A stretch of DNA of 64,000 bases from Pseudomonadota bacterium (GTDB lineage: Bacteria; Pseudomonadota; Gammaproteobacteria; Burkholderiales; Burkholderiaceae_B): positions 1-64,000 of the forward strand of contig JAFACG010000002.1 of NCBI GenBank assembly GCA_023425645.1. The letters are read 5' to 3'. This document shows, piece after piece, positions 50,315-60,137 of the stretch (position 1 is the stretch's first letter; the number at the start of each line of letters is the position of its first letter). Below the pieces are notes generated by a model that did not search any database, was not told where the DNA came from, and was given only the letters and a program-made list of their open reading frames with translations. The position numbers and the translations under genes were made by a program.

Positions 50315-52939
50315 ATGCAGATTGGGCAGTTGGTATTTGGTTTGGCGGGCCTGCTGGCGCTGGTGGCCTTCATGCCGCCGCTGGCGGGACGCCTGCGTCT
50401 GCCGTATTCCGTCCTGCTGGCCCTGATCGGCTTTGCGCTGGGCATATTGCTGCACCTGCATGCCTGGGCGCCCAAGGTCATGTCGGACTTTTTCGATACC
50501 CTGCAGGCCTTCAAGATCTCCTCCGAGACCTTTCTCTACGTTTTCCTGCCCATCCTGCTGTTCGAAACCTCGCTGTCCATGAACCTGCGGCGTCTGCTGG
50601 ACGACATAGGCCCCATCCTGATGATGGCCGTGGTGGCGGTGGTGGTCTGCACCTTTGCCGTGGGCTACGCGCTGAATGCGGCCTCGACCTACGGCCTGGT
50701 GGTATGCCTGATGCTGGGCGCCATTGTCGCCACCACCGACCCGGTCGCCGTGGTCGGGGTGTTCCGCGAAGTGGGCGCCCCCAAGCGTCTGTCCACGCTG
50801 GTCGAGGGCGAGGCGCTCTTCAACGACGCCGCCTCCATCGCCCTGTATTCGGTGCTGCTGGCCGTGCTGACCGGCGGCGGCGCCCTGTCGGGCGGCACGG
50901 TGCTGAACAGTTTCCTGATCAGCTTTCTGGGCGGCGCCCTGGCCGGCTACCTGATGGGCCGCCTGGCCAGCAGCCTGTTCGTGCTGCTGCGCGGCTGGCC
51001 CTCGGCCGAGGTCACGCTGACCATCGCGCTGGCCTACCTGGCCTTCTTCGTGTCCGAGCACTACCTGGGCGTATCGGGCGTCGTGGCCACCGTCATTTCC
51101 GGCCTGGTGGTGGGCTCCACCGGCCGCACCCGCATGTCGCCCGCCACCTTCGAGCTGTTGACCAGCTCCTGGGCGCAGATGGGCTTCCTGGCCAATTCCC
51201 TGATCTTCCTGTTCGCCGCCATGCTGATTCCGCGCATGATGGCGGAAATGACCTGGACGCAAGTCGGCCTGATCGGCCTGCTGTTCGTGGTCACCCTGCT
51301 GGCGCGCGCCGTCATGGTGTTCGGCGTGCTGCCCTTGCTGGGGCGTACGCGCTTTGGCACGCGCGTCAGCCGGCCCTACCGCATGGTCATCCTGTGGGGC
51401 GGTCTGCGCGGCGCCGTGTCGCTGGCCCTGGCCCTGGCCGTGACCGAACAGCATGCCGTGCCGCATGAGGTGCGCCAGTTCATCGGCGTGGCCACCACCG
51501 GTTTCGTGCTGCTGACCTTGTTCGTCAACGGCATGACTTTGCGGCCCCTGATCCACCGGCTGGGCCTGGACCAGCTTACGCCGCTGGAGCGGCACTTGCG
51601 CGATCAGGCGGTGAGCCTGGCGCTGGAGGACCTGCGCGACAAGACCGAAGAGCTCGCCCGCCAGGAAAAGATCAAGCCGCAGGTGACCGAGCATCTGTGC
51701 ACCGTCTTCGATGCCAGCCAGGCCAGCGTCGCTTCCGGCCAGATCCAGAGCCTGACCGAGGCGCAGAAGATCAAGATGGGCATGGCCATGCTGTCGGCGC
51801 GCGAGGTGGAGCTGTTCTATGAGCTGCTCAAGTCCCAGATCGTGGACTGGAAGACGGCCGAATCCTTGCTGAGCCGGGCCGAGCGCATGAACGACACGGT
51901 GCGCCAGGGCGGCCTGACGGGCTTCGAGTCCGCCATTGCCGCCGACCTGCGCTATTCCTACGGTTTCCGCTGGGCCTTGCGCCTGCATTACCTGATGGGC
52001 GTGCAGGGCTGGCTGGCCCGCGAACTGGCCAAGCGCTTTGCCAACCTGATCGCCAAGCGTTCCGTGGCCGAGCGCCTGATCCGCTTCGCGCGCATGGAAC
52101 TGCCGCCCCTGCTGGGCCAGCAGGCCACGGAAACCATTGTGCAGGCGCATCAGCTGCGCCTGACGCAACTGGAGGACGCCATGCATTCGCTGACCCTGCA
52201 GTACCCGGTGTTCGCGCAATGGCTGCAGGAGTCCTACCTGGCGCGCATCGCCGCCTCGCAGGAGCGGGCGCGCTATCGGGAAATGCTGTCGCATTCGCTG
52301 ATCACCGGCGAGATGTACGCCGACCTGGTCAAGCAGATCAATCAGCGCTGGCGCTATCTGGACAAGCGGCCGGCCCTGGACATCGCCATGAGCGCGTCAG
52401 AACTGATCAGCCGGGTTCCTTTGTTCGACGGGATTCCGGACGAGACCAAGCAGCGCCTGGCCAAGCGCCTGCGTCCCCGCCTGGCCTTGCCGGACCAGAA
52501 GATCCACCTGCGCTTTGGCGGCATGCGCGCCATGTACTTCGTCGCTTCGGGAGCGGTGGAGACCACCCTGCCGGACGGCAGCACGGTGGAGCTGGGCACG
52601 GGAGAGACCATAGGCGAGGTCAACCTCGTCGAACACACGGATTATGCGGGCGAGGTGCGCTCGCTGGGCTACAGCCGCCTTCTGATGCTGACCGAGCGCG
52701 ATTTCGACGCCTTGCTGGCCAAGGCTCCCTTGCTGCGCGAAAAGATAGAAACCGTGGTGCGCCAGCGCCAGCGCGCCTACCAGGTATGGAAGGAGTTTGA
52801 ATCGGGGCAGCGCAAGCACGAACCCTTGCCGCCCCTGTTCGGCCTGGCCCAGGCCTTGAGCCAGGCCGAAAGTTTCGTGGGCCCGCTGCAGCCGGGCAGC
52901 AGCATTCCGGTCGCCGCCAGTGCGCCGGCGCCGCACTGA
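50315..52939 (+). CDS. Large CPA1-type cation:proton antiporter with C-terminal cNMP-binding-like domain
   Basis: An 874-aa protein. Residues 1-410 form an NhaP-like twelve-helix exchanger, with TTDPVAVVGVFREVGAPKRLSTLVEGEALFND in the ion site (described by position about 140-171). A helical linker follows (about 430-700), then a cyclic-nucleotide-binding-like beta-roll (about 705-830). The phosphate-binding cassette GEVNLVEHTDYAGEV lacks the usual Arg, so ligand binding may be lost. The ATG at 50315 has AGAGGA upstream. The architecture resembles eukaryotic SOS1 exchangers. Confidence 0.88.
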   Translation: MQIGQLVFGLAGLLALVAFMPPLAGRLRLPYSVLLALIGFALGILLHLHAWAPKVMSDFFDTLQAFKISSETFLYVFLPILLFETSLSMNLRRLLDDIGPILMMAVVAVVVCTFAVGYALNAASTYGLVVCLMLGAIVATTDPVAVVGVFREVGAPKRLSTLVEGEALFNDAASIALYSVLLAVLTGGGALSGGTVLNSFLISFLGGALAGYLMGRLASSLFVLLRGWPSAEVTLTIALAYLAFFVSEHYLGVSGVVATVISGLVVGSTGRTRMSPATFELLTSSWAQMGFLANSLIFLFAAMLIPRMMAEMTWTQVGLIGLLFVVTLLARAVMVFGVLPLLGRTRFGTRVSRPYRMVILWGGLRGAVSLALALAVTEQHAVPHEVRQFIGVATTGFVLLTLFVNGMTLRPLIHRLGLDQLTPLERHLRDQAVSLALEDLRDKTEELARQEKIKPQVTEHLCTVFDASQASVASGQIQSLTEAQKIKMGMAMLSAREVELFYELLKSQIVDWKTAESLLSRAERMNDTVRQGGLTGFESAIAADLRYSYGFRWALRLHYLMGVQGWLARELAKRFANLIAKRSVAERLIRFARMELPPLLGQQATETIVQAHQLRLTQLEDAMHSLTLQYPVFAQWLQESYLARIAASQERARYREMLSHSLITGEMYADLVKQINQRWRYLDKRPALDIAMSASELISRVPLFDGIPDETKQRLAKRLRPRLALPDQKIHLRFGGMRAMYFVASGAVETTLPDGSTVELGTGETIGEVNLVEHTDYAGEVRSLGYSRLLMLTERDFDALLAKAPLLREKIETVVRQRQRAYQVWKEFESGQRKHEPLPPLFGLAQALSQAESFVGPLQPGSSIPVAASAPAPH

Positions 52940-52946
52940 ACCCGCA

Positions 52947-53555
52947 TCAGCCCAGCAGCAGGCGCACGTCGTGGGCGATTTCCTCCGGACTGGCGTCGCC
53001 GCGCAGCAGCGAGCGCGCCTCGCCTTGCTGGTCGATCACATAGAAGGACGAGGAATGGTCCATGCTGTACTGGCCTGAACCGGGTGCGCCCGAGCGCGCG
53101 TAGAAGGCCTTGAACGAGCGCGCCGTGCGGGCCAGCTGGTCGGCGCTGCCCGTCAGCCCCACGAAATCGGGGTTGAAGGCGTTCAGGTAGGCGTGCAGCA
53201 GCGCGGGCGTGTCGCGCTCCGGGTCCACGGTGATCATGATGGCCTGCATGCGCGCGGCATCGTCGCCCAGCAGTTCCTGGGCCGTGGCCAGCTGGGCAAG
53301 GGCGGTGGGGCAGACGTCCGGACAATGCGTGAAGCCGAAGAAGACCACCAGCACCTTGCCTTTGTAGTCCTCCAGGTGGCGCGTGCGGCCTTCGGTGTCC
53401 ACCATTTCCAGGTCCTGGCCGAAGTGCGAGCCGCTGATATTGCTGCCGTGGAAAGCCGGCGGGGCGGACTCGGGCGAGCAGGCGGACAGCAGCAGGCCCA
53501 AGGAAGCGACGAACAGCAGGCGTCGCCATGAAACAGCGCTTGAAAGGTTCAGCAT
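52947..53555 (-). CDS. SCO1/SenC copper chaperone lipoprotein
   Basis: A 202-aa thioredoxin-fold lipoprotein with the lipobox LLSAC (Cys26). The copper-binding motif GFTHCPDVC and a later conserved His (MDHSSSF) are present. It delivers copper to the CuA site of cytochrome c oxidase subunit II. It is convergent with the antiporter (seven-base gap) and belongs to the oxidase assembly operon, 31 bp after ctaB. Confidence 0.93.
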   Translation of the reverse strand: MLNLSSAVSWRRLLFVASLGLLLSACSPESAPPAFHGSNISGSHFGQDLEMVDTEGRTRHLEDYKGKVLVVFFGFTHCPDVCPTALAQLATAQELLGDDAARMQAIMITVDPERDTPALLHAYLNAFNPDFVGLTGSADQLARTARSFKAFYARSGAPGSGQYSMDHSSSFYVIDQQGEARSLLRGDASPEEIAHDVRLLLG

Positions 53556-53586
53556 GAGGACACGGGAAAGGGGAAGTCAGATCCCT

Positions 53587-54480
53587 TCAGATTAACCGAA
53601 CCCAGTGATCCAGTAAAAGCGCGCCGAACAGCAAGGCCAGGTAGATGATGGAGAACCGGAACAGCTTGCGGGCCAGCTCGTCGCTGTAGCAGCGATGCAG
53701 CTGGTGGGCATACTGGATGAAGCGCGCGCCCAGCAGCACGGCGGCGGCCAGGTACAGCGGGCCGCTCATGCGGATCACGAAAGGCAGGATGGTGCCGGCC
53801 AGCAGGATGTAGCTGTAGAGCAGGACGTGCAGGGTGGTGAAGGTCTTGCCGTGGGTGACGGGCAGCATGGGCAGGCCCGAGCGCTGGTAGTCGTGCTGGC
53901 GGTACAGAGCCAGGGCCCAGAAGTGGGGCGGGGTCCAGATGAAGATGATCAGCACCAGCAGCCAGGCTTCGGCGGGCACCGAGTCGGCCACGGCGGCCCA
54001 GCCCAGGGCGGGCGGCATGGCGCCGGACAGCCCGCCGATGACGATGTTCTGCGGCGTCAGGGGCTTGAGGATGACGGTGTAGATGACGGCATAGCCGATG
54101 AAGGTGGCCAGCGTCAGCCACATGGTCAGGGCGTTGACCCAGTAATACAGCACCAGCATGCCCAGGCCGCCCAGCAGGCCCGAGAAGGCCAGCACCTGGG
54201 CGGAGGTGATGGCGCCGCGCGCGGTGGCGCGGCGGGCGGTGCGCAGCATGCGGGCGTCGATCTCGCGCTCGATCAGGCAGTTGATGGCGAAGGCGGCCGC
54301 GGCCAGCATCCAGATGCCCAGCGTGCCGGCCACCACGGTGCCCGGATCGGGCAGCCCCGGCGTGGCCAGGAACATGCCGATGACGGCGCAGAAGACAGCC
54401 AGCTGGGTGACGCGGGGCTTAGTCAGTACCAGATACTGGCGCAGGAGCGAAGCTTGGACGAGGGTAGCGGTGGTTGTCAT
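53587..54480 (-). CDS. ctaB: Protoheme IX farnesyltransferase (heme O synthase)
   Basis: A 297-aa UbiA-superfamily membrane enzyme that farnesylates heme b to heme O. Motifs are [18 protein letters not shown] near residue 68 and [16 protein letters not shown] near 195. The ATG follows AAGGA. Its start lies 62 bp inside the end of ctaA, an unusually long overlap, but both reading frames have good family matches. Confidence 0.95.
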   Translation of the reverse strand: MTTTATLVQASLLRQYLVLTKPRVTQLAVFCAVIGMFLATPGLPDPGTVVAGTLGIWMLAAAAFAINCLIEREIDARMLRTARRATARGAITSAQVLAFSGLLGGLGMLVLYYWVNALTMWLTLATFIGYAVIYTVILKPLTPQNIVIGGLSGAMPPALGWAAVADSVPAEAWLLVLIIFIWTPPHFWALALYRQHDYQRSGLPMLPVTHGKTFTTLHVLLYSYILLAGTILPFVIRMSGPLYLAAAVLLGARFIQYAHQLHRCYSDELARKLFRFSIIYLALLFGALLLDHWVRLI

Positions 54481-55492
54481 ACTGTTTTCCTTCGAGGACA
54501 GTCGACTTGCGGGACAGCCGTACCAGCAGGGTCACGCAGGTCAGCACCAGACCGGCGGCTCCCCCATTATGCAGGACGGCGATCAGAAGAGGCCACTGGA
54601 AAAATATCGTGGTTAACCCCGTGACGAGCTGCGCCAGCAGGAGCAGCAGCACCAGGGTGGCGGGCCGGCGCAGCACCGGATCGGCGCGCAGCTTCCAGGC
54701 CACCGTGCCCAGCAGCAGGAACACCGCGAAGGCCATGTTGCGGTGGACCCAGTGGATGGCGGTCAGCGCGGCCTGGGAAATCATCTCGCCCGAGGGCAGT
54801 TCGCCCAGGGCGCGGAACAGGGAGAAGCCGCCGTGCAGGTCCATGTCGGGAATCCATTGGCCATGGCACAGCGGGAAATCCATGCAGGCCAGGGCGGCGT
54901 AATTGGTGCTGACCCAGCCGCCCAGGCCGACCTGCACGGTCAGCAGCAGCAGCGATACGATGAGCCAGGGCCGCCAGCGTTGCGTGGCCGGGGCGGCCGG
55001 CGGGCCGGGGTTTTCGCGCGCCGCCAGCCAGGTCATCAGGGCCAGCACGCCCATGCCGCCCAGCAGATGGGTGGTGACGATGATGGGCATGAGCTTGTGG
55101 GTGACGGTCCAGGCCCCGAAGGCGCCCTGCACGCATACGGCCAGCAGGGTGAAGGTGGCCAGGCGGGCCGAATGGCCCAGCGCCCGGCGATGCCGCCAGG
55201 CCATCCAGACAATGGCGATGATGAGCATGCCCAGCGCCGCGCCCACGTAGCGGTGGATCATCTCGATCCAGGCCTTGCCCCAGCTGACCGGGCCGTAGGG
55301 CATGGCCTGGTAGGCCTGTTCGATGTGCGCGCCCGCGCCCAGGGGCGTGAGCTTGCCGTAGCAGCCCGGCCAGTCGGGGCAGCCCAGGCCGGAATCGGTC
55401 AGGCGCACGAAGGCGCCGAACATGATCAGGTCCAGGGTCAGGAACCAGGTCAGGTAGACCAGCTTGCGATAGCGTAGTCGTATGTCTGCCAT
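54419..55492 (-). CDS. ctaA: Heme A synthase (COX15/CtaA)
   Basis: A 357-aa membrane enzyme oxidising heme O to heme A. Eight membrane segments and the conserved His-bearing stretches EMIHRYVGA near residue 74 and TAIHWVHRN near 276 are present, with the early motif [12 protein letters not shown]. It acts with CtaB to supply heme A to subunit I. The final 20 residues are encoded within the ctaB overlap. Confidence 0.95.
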   Translation of the reverse strand: MADIRLRYRKLVYLTWFLTLDLIMFGAFVRLTDSGLGCPDWPGCYGKLTPLGAGAHIEQAYQAMPYGPVSWGKAWIEMIHRYVGAALGMLIIAIVWMAWRHRRALGHSARLATFTLLAVCVQGAFGAWTVTHKLMPIIVTTHLLGGMGVLALMTWLAARENPGPPAAPATQRWRPWLIVSLLLLTVQVGLGGWVSTNYAALACMDFPLCHGQWIPDMDLHGGFSLFRALGELPSGEMISQAALTAIHWVHRNMAFAVFLLLGTVAWKLRADPVLRRPATLVLLLLLAQLVTGLTTIFFQWPLLIAVLHNGGAAGLVLTCVTLLVRLSRKSTVLEGKQYDNHRYPRPSFAPAPVSGTD

Positions 55493-55495
55493 GCC

Positions 55496-56125
55496 TTATC
55501 CGATGCGTGAGTTGTACAGGAGCTTGCTGATGTCCTTGCGTACCTTAAGGGGGTCGGCGTCGCCGGGAAAGGACATCATCAGATTGCCGTTGGGGTCGAT
55601 GATCCACATGCCGTTCTTCAGGGCGTCCCCGGCCGCGGCCTCGCCGGCCTGCGGCGCCAGGAAGGCGGCCAGCCGCTGCGGGTCGGCCTGCAGCATGTGG
55701 GTGCCCTGGTAGGCCTGGAGTATCTGTTCCGTTGGCTGGCCCTGGTCGGTGACGAACCAGACGCGGGCCAGGCGCTCCACGTTCTTGCCCTGGCTGGCAT
55801 GGGAGTTTCGCAGGATGAAGAGCTTGCGCACGCAGCTCTCGGGGCAGGCGCTGTCGTCGGCGCTGACCAGCACCCAGCGCCCGCGCAGCGATTGCAGGTC
55901 GAACGGCTGGCCGTCCAGGCGGCGCAACGGCAGGGCCGCGTTGTCCGGGACGGGCCGCTGGGGCTCGATCAGCCGGCCGTAGGCGCTGCTGTCGTCGGGG
56001 CGCAGTCCCAGGCCGGGGATGTAGTAGGCGGCCAGGGCGAACAGCACGGGCGCCAGGCTGATCGCCAGCAGCAGGTACAGCGGCGTCATGGAGCGCGGGC
56101 GGGCGGGGCGTCGGGTCGTTTCCAC
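55496..56125 (-). CDS. Sco-like/thioredoxin-fold cytochrome oxidase assembly protein
   Basis: A 209-aa protein starting with GTG. It has one N-terminal membrane anchor (about residues 14-36) and a periplasmic thioredoxin-like domain with the motif CPESC and later GMWIIDPNGNLMM. This type occurs in the cox assembly cluster of Burkholderiales, between surf1 and ctaA. It may help reduce or metallate CuA together with the Sco lipoprotein. It is one base after the surf1 stop. Confidence 0.85.
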   Translation of the reverse strand: METTRRPARPRSMTPLYLLLAISLAPVLFALAAYYIPGLGLRPDDSSAYGRLIEPQRPVPDNAALPLRRLDGQPFDLQSLRGRWVLVSADDSACPESCVRKLFILRNSHASQGKNVERLARVWFVTDQGQPTEQILQAYQGTHMLQADPQRLAAFLAPQAGEAAAGDALKNGMWIIDPNGNLMMSFPGDADPLKVRKDISKLLYNSRIG

Positions 56126-56126
56126 G

Positions 56127-56897
56127 TCAGGTTTTCCTTGTTGTTGGCCTGGAGCGTCGCAGCCATTTCCACGCTACACCGATCCAGGCGCACAGGGCAA
56201 TCAGGGCAAAACCGAACCACTGCATGGCATAGCCGCGGTTCTTCTCGAAGTCGATGTTCGGATCGGGCCAGTCGGTCAGCAGCTCCGTGGCCGGCTTGGT
56301 CTGCGCCAGCACGCGCGGCTGCAGGGGCAGGGCGCTGCGCTCGCTCAGCTCGGACACGGTCAGGTTCTGCACCACGGGCGCGGCGCCGGACGGGTCGGGC
56401 AGGGACCGGGGCAGGGAAGATTCGCCCAGTTCGAACAGGCGCGGCACGCGTTCCAGCAGTTCGCCTTCGATGGCTTGCGGGCCGGCGGGCGCGGCGGGCG
56501 GACGGGGCGGCTGGCCGGGCTGGCGCGCCAGCCAGCCGCGCAGCACCAGGATGGCGCTGCCGGCCAGGGTGCCCTGGTCCAGCACGAAAGGCGTGGCGAC
56601 CCAGTAACCCGGCCTGCCTTTGAAATTGCGATTGTCCAGGAGTACAGTTAAATCGCCGCTCCACGATCCATGCAGCGCGACCGTCTGCCAGAGGGCGCCC
56701 CGGTCCAGTGCGGCCTGGGAATCCACTTGCAGAGGCGCTTGCCGGCGGCCCTGTTCGATCTGCTGAGCCAGCGTCTGGCGTTCTTGAGCCCGGCCCAGCT
56801 GCCAGCGGCCCAGGCTGACGAACAGAATCATCAGCAGGCCCAATGAGACCAGGGCGAGCAGGGAACGGCGGGAAGAGAAACGAGTGTTGCTGGACAT
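56127..56897 (-). CDS. SURF1-family cytochrome oxidase assembly protein
   Basis: A 256-aa protein with N- and C-terminal membrane segments and a periplasmic middle domain. The motifs LGRWQLGRAQER near residue 25 and NRGYAMQWFGFALIAL near the end are SURF1 signatures. It assists heme A insertion into subunit I. The ATG at 56897 is preferred to the TTG directly before it. Confidence 0.92.
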   Translation of the reverse strand: MSSNTRFSSRRSLLALVSLGLLMILFVSLGRWQLGRAQERQTLAQQIEQGRRQAPLQVDSQAALDRGALWQTVALHGSWSGDLTVLLDNRNFKGRPGYWVATPFVLDQGTLAGSAILVLRGWLARQPGQPPRPPAAPAGPQAIEGELLERVPRLFELGESSLPRSLPDPSGAAPVVQNLTVSELSERSALPLQPRVLAQTKPATELLTDWPDPNIDFEKNRGYAMQWFGFALIALCAWIGVAWKWLRRSRPTTRKT

Positions 56898-56923
56898 CAA
56901 TGAAACCTGAAGCGGGGTGCTTA

Positions 56924-57130
56924 ATGCGTGTGCTCGTATTGGTGGTATTTCTGGGGATTATTGCGTCGCTGGGCTCGGCCCTGGTCTATCTGATGCGGGA
57001 TCGGGGCAATTCCAGCCGCATGGCCTTTGCGCTGACCTGGCGGGTGGGGCTGTCGGTGGCGCTGTTCCTGTTCGTGTTGCTGGCCCATCACTGGGGCTGG
57101 ATAGAAAGCACGGGCGTGCCCATGGCTTGA
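56924..57130 (+). CDS. DUF2909 twin-transmembrane protein
   Basis: A 68-aa protein with two membrane helices separated by LMRDRGNSSRMAFALTWRV, matching DUF2909. It is divergent from surf1 (26 bp between starts) and convergent with the subunit III gene. This family is restricted to cytochrome oxidase loci of proteobacteria. Its exact role is unknown. Confidence 0.88.
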   Translation: MRVLVLVVFLGIIASLGSALVYLMRDRGNSSRMAFALTWRVGLSVALFLFVLLAHHWGWIESTGVPMA

Positions 57131-57136
57131 AGGCGG

Positions 57137-57160
57137 CCAGGCCCGGTTTCCCGGGCCTGG
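57137..57160. terminator. GC-rich hairpin between convergent genes
   Basis: A perfect 10-bp stem CCAGGCCCGG/CCGGGCCTGG with a TTTC loop lies between the DUF2909 and subunit III stops. It lacks a T-run, so termination, if any, would be weak or bidirectional. Confidence 0.5.
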
Positions 57161-57169
57161 AGCGCAGGG

Positions 57170-58045
57170 TCAGAACCAGTAGACGTACAGGTACAGGCCC
57201 AGCCAGACCACGTCCACGAAGTGCCAGTACCATGCCGCGCCCTCGAAGCCGAAGTGGTGTTCGGCCGTGAAGTGGCCGCGCATCAGGCGCAGCAGCATGA
57301 CGCTGAGCATGGTCGCGCCGATGATCACGTGAAAGCCGTGAAAGCCCGTCAGCATGTAGAACAGCGCGCCGTAGGCGCCGGAGGTGAATTTCAGGTTCAG
57401 TTCCGTGTAGGCGTGGTGGTATTCGTAGGCCTGGCAGGCCACGAAGATGAAGCCCAGGGTCACGGTCAGGAACAGCCAGAAGATGGCGCTGCCGCGCTTG
57501 CTGGCGCGCAGCGCGTGGTGGGCGATGGTCAGGGTGACGCCCGAGGACAGCAGCAGGGCCGTGTTGATGGTGGGCAGCCAGAAAGGGCCCACGGTCTGGA
57601 AGGGGGCGACGGTGCCGGCCGGGCCCTGGTTGGGCCAGGTGCCGGAGAAGTCGGGCCACAGCAGGATGCGGTGATCCAGGTCGCTCAGCAGCGGGGTGGT
57701 GATCTCGCGGGTATACCACAGCGCCCCGAAGAAGGCGGCGAAGAACATCACCTCCGAGAAGATGAACCAGGACATGCTCCAGCGATAGGACACGTCCACC
57801 CTGGCGCTGTTCAGTCCGCCTTCGGATTCGCGGATGGAGTCGCTGAACCAGAAGTACAGCACCACCAGGAAGCTCAGGATGCCCACCAGGAACAGCCAGA
57901 AGCCGCCGGACCAGTTGTTGATCCAGGTGGCTGCGCCCAGCAGGGTCAGGCAGAGGGAAATGCTGGCGCGCACCGGATGCCCCGACAGCCCCGGCACGTA
58001 GTAGTAAGGCGCCTTGGAGGCATGGACCGTGGATTCGACATGCAT
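57170..58045 (-). CDS. ctaE: Cytochrome c oxidase subunit III
   Basis: A 291-aa membrane protein with seven segments. The motifs SEVMFFAAFFGALWYTREI and GFHGFHVIIGATML, and the C-terminal WHFVDVVWLGLYLYVYW, are standard for subunit III. It stabilises the proton-pumping core encoded upstream on the same strand. A DUF2970 gene precedes it by 51 bp. Confidence 0.97.
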   Translation of the reverse strand: MHVESTVHASKAPYYYVPGLSGHPVRASISLCLTLLGAATWINNWSGGFWLFLVGILSFLVVLYFWFSDSIRESEGGLNSARVDVSYRWSMSWFIFSEVMFFAAFFGALWYTREITTPLLSDLDHRILLWPDFSGTWPNQGPAGTVAPFQTVGPFWLPTINTALLLSSGVTLTIAHHALRASKRGSAIFWLFLTVTLGFIFVACQAYEYHHAYTELNLKFTSGAYGALFYMLTGFHGFHVIIGATMLSVMLLRLMRGHFTAEHHFGFEGAAWYWHFVDVVWLGLYLYVYWF

Positions 58046-58096
58046 ATTGTTCTCCTTCTCCCTATTCGCCCCGGGGGCGCGATGTAAGCGATGCGA

Positions 58097-58321
58097 TCAG
58101 GCCGCGTGGCCGATGAACCAGCGGGCCACCATGACCAGGCCCACGACGAAAAGAACGGTGGCGATGACGGCGGCGATGATCAGGTAGACCGGGTTGATCT
58201 TGGCGATGTCCTGCTCGTGATCGCGGCCGCGGCGCACTCCGAAGAACCCCCAGGCGATGGCCTTGAGGGTCTGGAAAAAGCTCAGCTTGCGCCGCGAGAG
58301 GTCCCGGAAATCATCATCCAT
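58097..58321 (-). CDS. DUF2970 small membrane protein
   Basis: A 74-aa protein with one C-terminal membrane helix and the DUF2970 motif QTLKAIAWGFFGVRRG. It is a regular member of the betaproteobacterial cox locus. It starts one base after the stop of the 37-aa protein, so the two are translationally linked. The function is unknown. Confidence 0.9.
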   Translation of the reverse strand: MDDDFRDLSRRKLSFFQTLKAIAWGFFGVRRGRDHEQDIAKINPVYLIIAAVIATVLFVVGLVMVARWFIGHAA

Positions 58322-58322
58322 G

Positions 58323-58436
58323 TCACTGCCCCAGGAATTGGCTGCCCTTCAGGAAGGTCCAGACCAGGACGGCCACCACGAACAGGGCCAGGAGCAGGCC
58401 GGTGCGGCGGTTGCGGCGTCGTTGTTCAGGGGTCAT
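58323..58436 (-). CDS. 37-aa cytochrome oxidase small assembly-type protein
   Basis: A very short gene: MTPEQRRRNRRTGLLL then a hydrophobic helix ending FLKGSQFLGQ. It has an Arg-rich cytoplasmic start and a single membrane span, matching the small assembly proteins annotated between subunit I and downstream genes in this order. The ribosome site GGAGGATCC supports translation. It occupies the space where cox11/ctaG usually follows. Confidence 0.75.
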   Translation of the reverse strand: MTPEQRRRNRRTGLLLALFVVAVLVWTFLKGSQFLGQ

Positions 58437-58453
58437 GGCTGGATCCTCCGGTG

Positions 58454-60058
58454 TTACTTGACGAGGGGCGGCGTTTCAAAAGTATGGTGCGGAGCGGGCG
58501 AAGGCACCGTCCACTCCAGTCCTTCCGCGCCTTCCCATGGCTTGGCGGGTGCGGGCTCGCCCTTGCCGCGCGCCGCCTGGATCACGATGTAGATCAGCAG
58601 CAGCTGGGACAGGCCGAACCAGAACGCGCCGATGGTGGCGATCTGGTGGAAGTCCGTGAACTGGCCGGCGTAGTCCACATAGCGGCGCGGCATGCCGGCC
58701 AGGCCCAGGAAGTGCATGGGGAAGAAGGTCACGTTGAAGGAAATCATCGTGGACCAGAAGTGGATCTTGCCCAGGCGCTCGTTGTACATGCGACCCGTCC
58801 ACTTGGGCAGCCAGTAGTAGGCGCCGCCGAACAGGGCGAACAGCGAACCGGCCACCAGCACGTAGTGGAAGTGGGCCACGACGTAATAAGTGTCGTGCAC
58901 GGCGATGTCGATGGGGGCCACGGCCAGGATCAGGCCGGTGAAGCCGCCGATGGTGAACACGAAGATGAAGCCGATCGCAAACAGCATGGGCGTCTCGAAC
59001 GAGAGCGAGCCGCGCCACATGGTGGCCACCCAGTTGAAGATCTTCACCCCGGTGGGGATGGAGATCAGCATGGTGGCGTACATGAAGTACAGTTGGCCCG
59101 TCACCGGCATGCCCGTGGTGAACATGTGGTGGGCCCAGACCAGGAAGGACAGGATGGCGATGGCGGCCGTGGCGTACACCATGGACGCGTAGCCGAACAG
59201 GGGCTTGCGCGAGAAGGCGGGCACGATGGCGGAGACGATGCCAAAGGCCGGCAGGATCATGATGTAGACCTCGGGGTGGCCGAAGAACCAGAAGATGTGC
59301 TGGTAGAGCACGGGGTCCCCGCCGCCGGCGGCGTTGAAGAAGTGGGTGCCGAAGTGGCGGTCGGTGAGCAGCATGGTCACGGCGGCGGCCAGCACGGGCA
59401 TCACGGCGATCAGCAGGTAGGCGGTGATCAGCCAGGTCCAGCAGAACAGCGGCATCTTCATCAGGGTCATGCCGGGCGCGCGCATGTTCAGCACCGTCAC
59501 CACGATGTTGATGGCGCCCATGATGGAGGAGGCCCCCAGAATGTGGACCGCGAAGATGGTGAAGTCCATGCCCGGGCCCATCTGCAGCGACAGGGGCGCG
59601 TACATGGTCCAGCCGCCGGCCGGCGCGCCGCCGGGCACGAAGAAGGACGTGGTGAACAGGATGGCGCCCACCGGCAGCAGCCAGAAGCTGAAGTTGTTCA
59701 TGCGGGCGAAGGCCATGTCCGAGGCGCCGATCTGCAGCGGGATCATCCAGTTCGCAAAGCCCACGAAGGCCGGCATGATGGCCCCGAAGATCATGATCAG
59801 GCCGTGCATGGTGGTGAACTGGTTGAACAGTTCGGGCCGGAAGAACTGCAGGCCGGGCTGGAACAGCTCGGTGCGCAGCAGCAGCGCGAGCACGCCGCCC
59901 TCCAGCAGCATGACGAACGAGAAGATCAGGTACATCGTCCCGATGTCTTTGTGGTTGGTGGCGAACAACCAGCGGCGCCAACCCGTGGGTGTGGCATGGG
60001 CATGATGATCATCATGTCCGCTCGGGCTCGCTACATGGTCGACGGTAACGCTGCTCAT
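58454..60058 (-). CDS. ctaD: Cytochrome c oxidase subunit I
   Basis: A 534-aa heme-copper oxidase core of the aa3 type with twelve membrane segments. The CuB/heme a3 site includes [20 protein letters not shown], and heme ligands occur in [11 protein letters not shown] and [11 protein letters not shown]. The C-terminus continues past the last helix as a soluble tail. It lies 79 bp after subunit II. Confidence 0.98.
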   Translation of the reverse strand: MSSVTVDHVASPSGHDDHHAHATPTGWRRWLFATNHKDIGTMYLIFSFVMLLEGGVLALLLRTELFQPGLQFFRPELFNQFTTMHGLIMIFGAIMPAFVGFANWMIPLQIGASDMAFARMNNFSFWLLPVGAILFTTSFFVPGGAPAGGWTMYAPLSLQMGPGMDFTIFAVHILGASSIMGAINIVVTVLNMRAPGMTLMKMPLFCWTWLITAYLLIAVMPVLAAAVTMLLTDRHFGTHFFNAAGGGDPVLYQHIFWFFGHPEVYIMILPAFGIVSAIVPAFSRKPLFGYASMVYATAAIAILSFLVWAHHMFTTGMPVTGQLYFMYATMLISIPTGVKIFNWVATMWRGSLSFETPMLFAIGFIFVFTIGGFTGLILAVAPIDIAVHDTYYVVAHFHYVLVAGSLFALFGGAYYWLPKWTGRMYNERLGKIHFWSTMISFNVTFFPMHFLGLAGMPRRYVDYAGQFTDFHQIATIGAFWFGLSQLLLIYIVIQAARGKGEPAPAKPWEGAEGLEWTVPSPAPHHTFETPPLVK

Positions 60059-60137
60059 GCTTGACTCCTTCCTGCGGGGCCCTGACCGGAGTCAGGGCTT
60101 GAATGACGGTGTGATGGGCGGTGCGGGCGGCGCTCTG

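Noticed and set aside
57710..57717. GGTATACC palindrome inside the subunit III gene, with similar cores at 5996, 16398 and 23153
   Set aside because: These lie within coding sequence (subunit III, the HDO, the phosphatase and the toxin) far from start sites and are probably chance matches.
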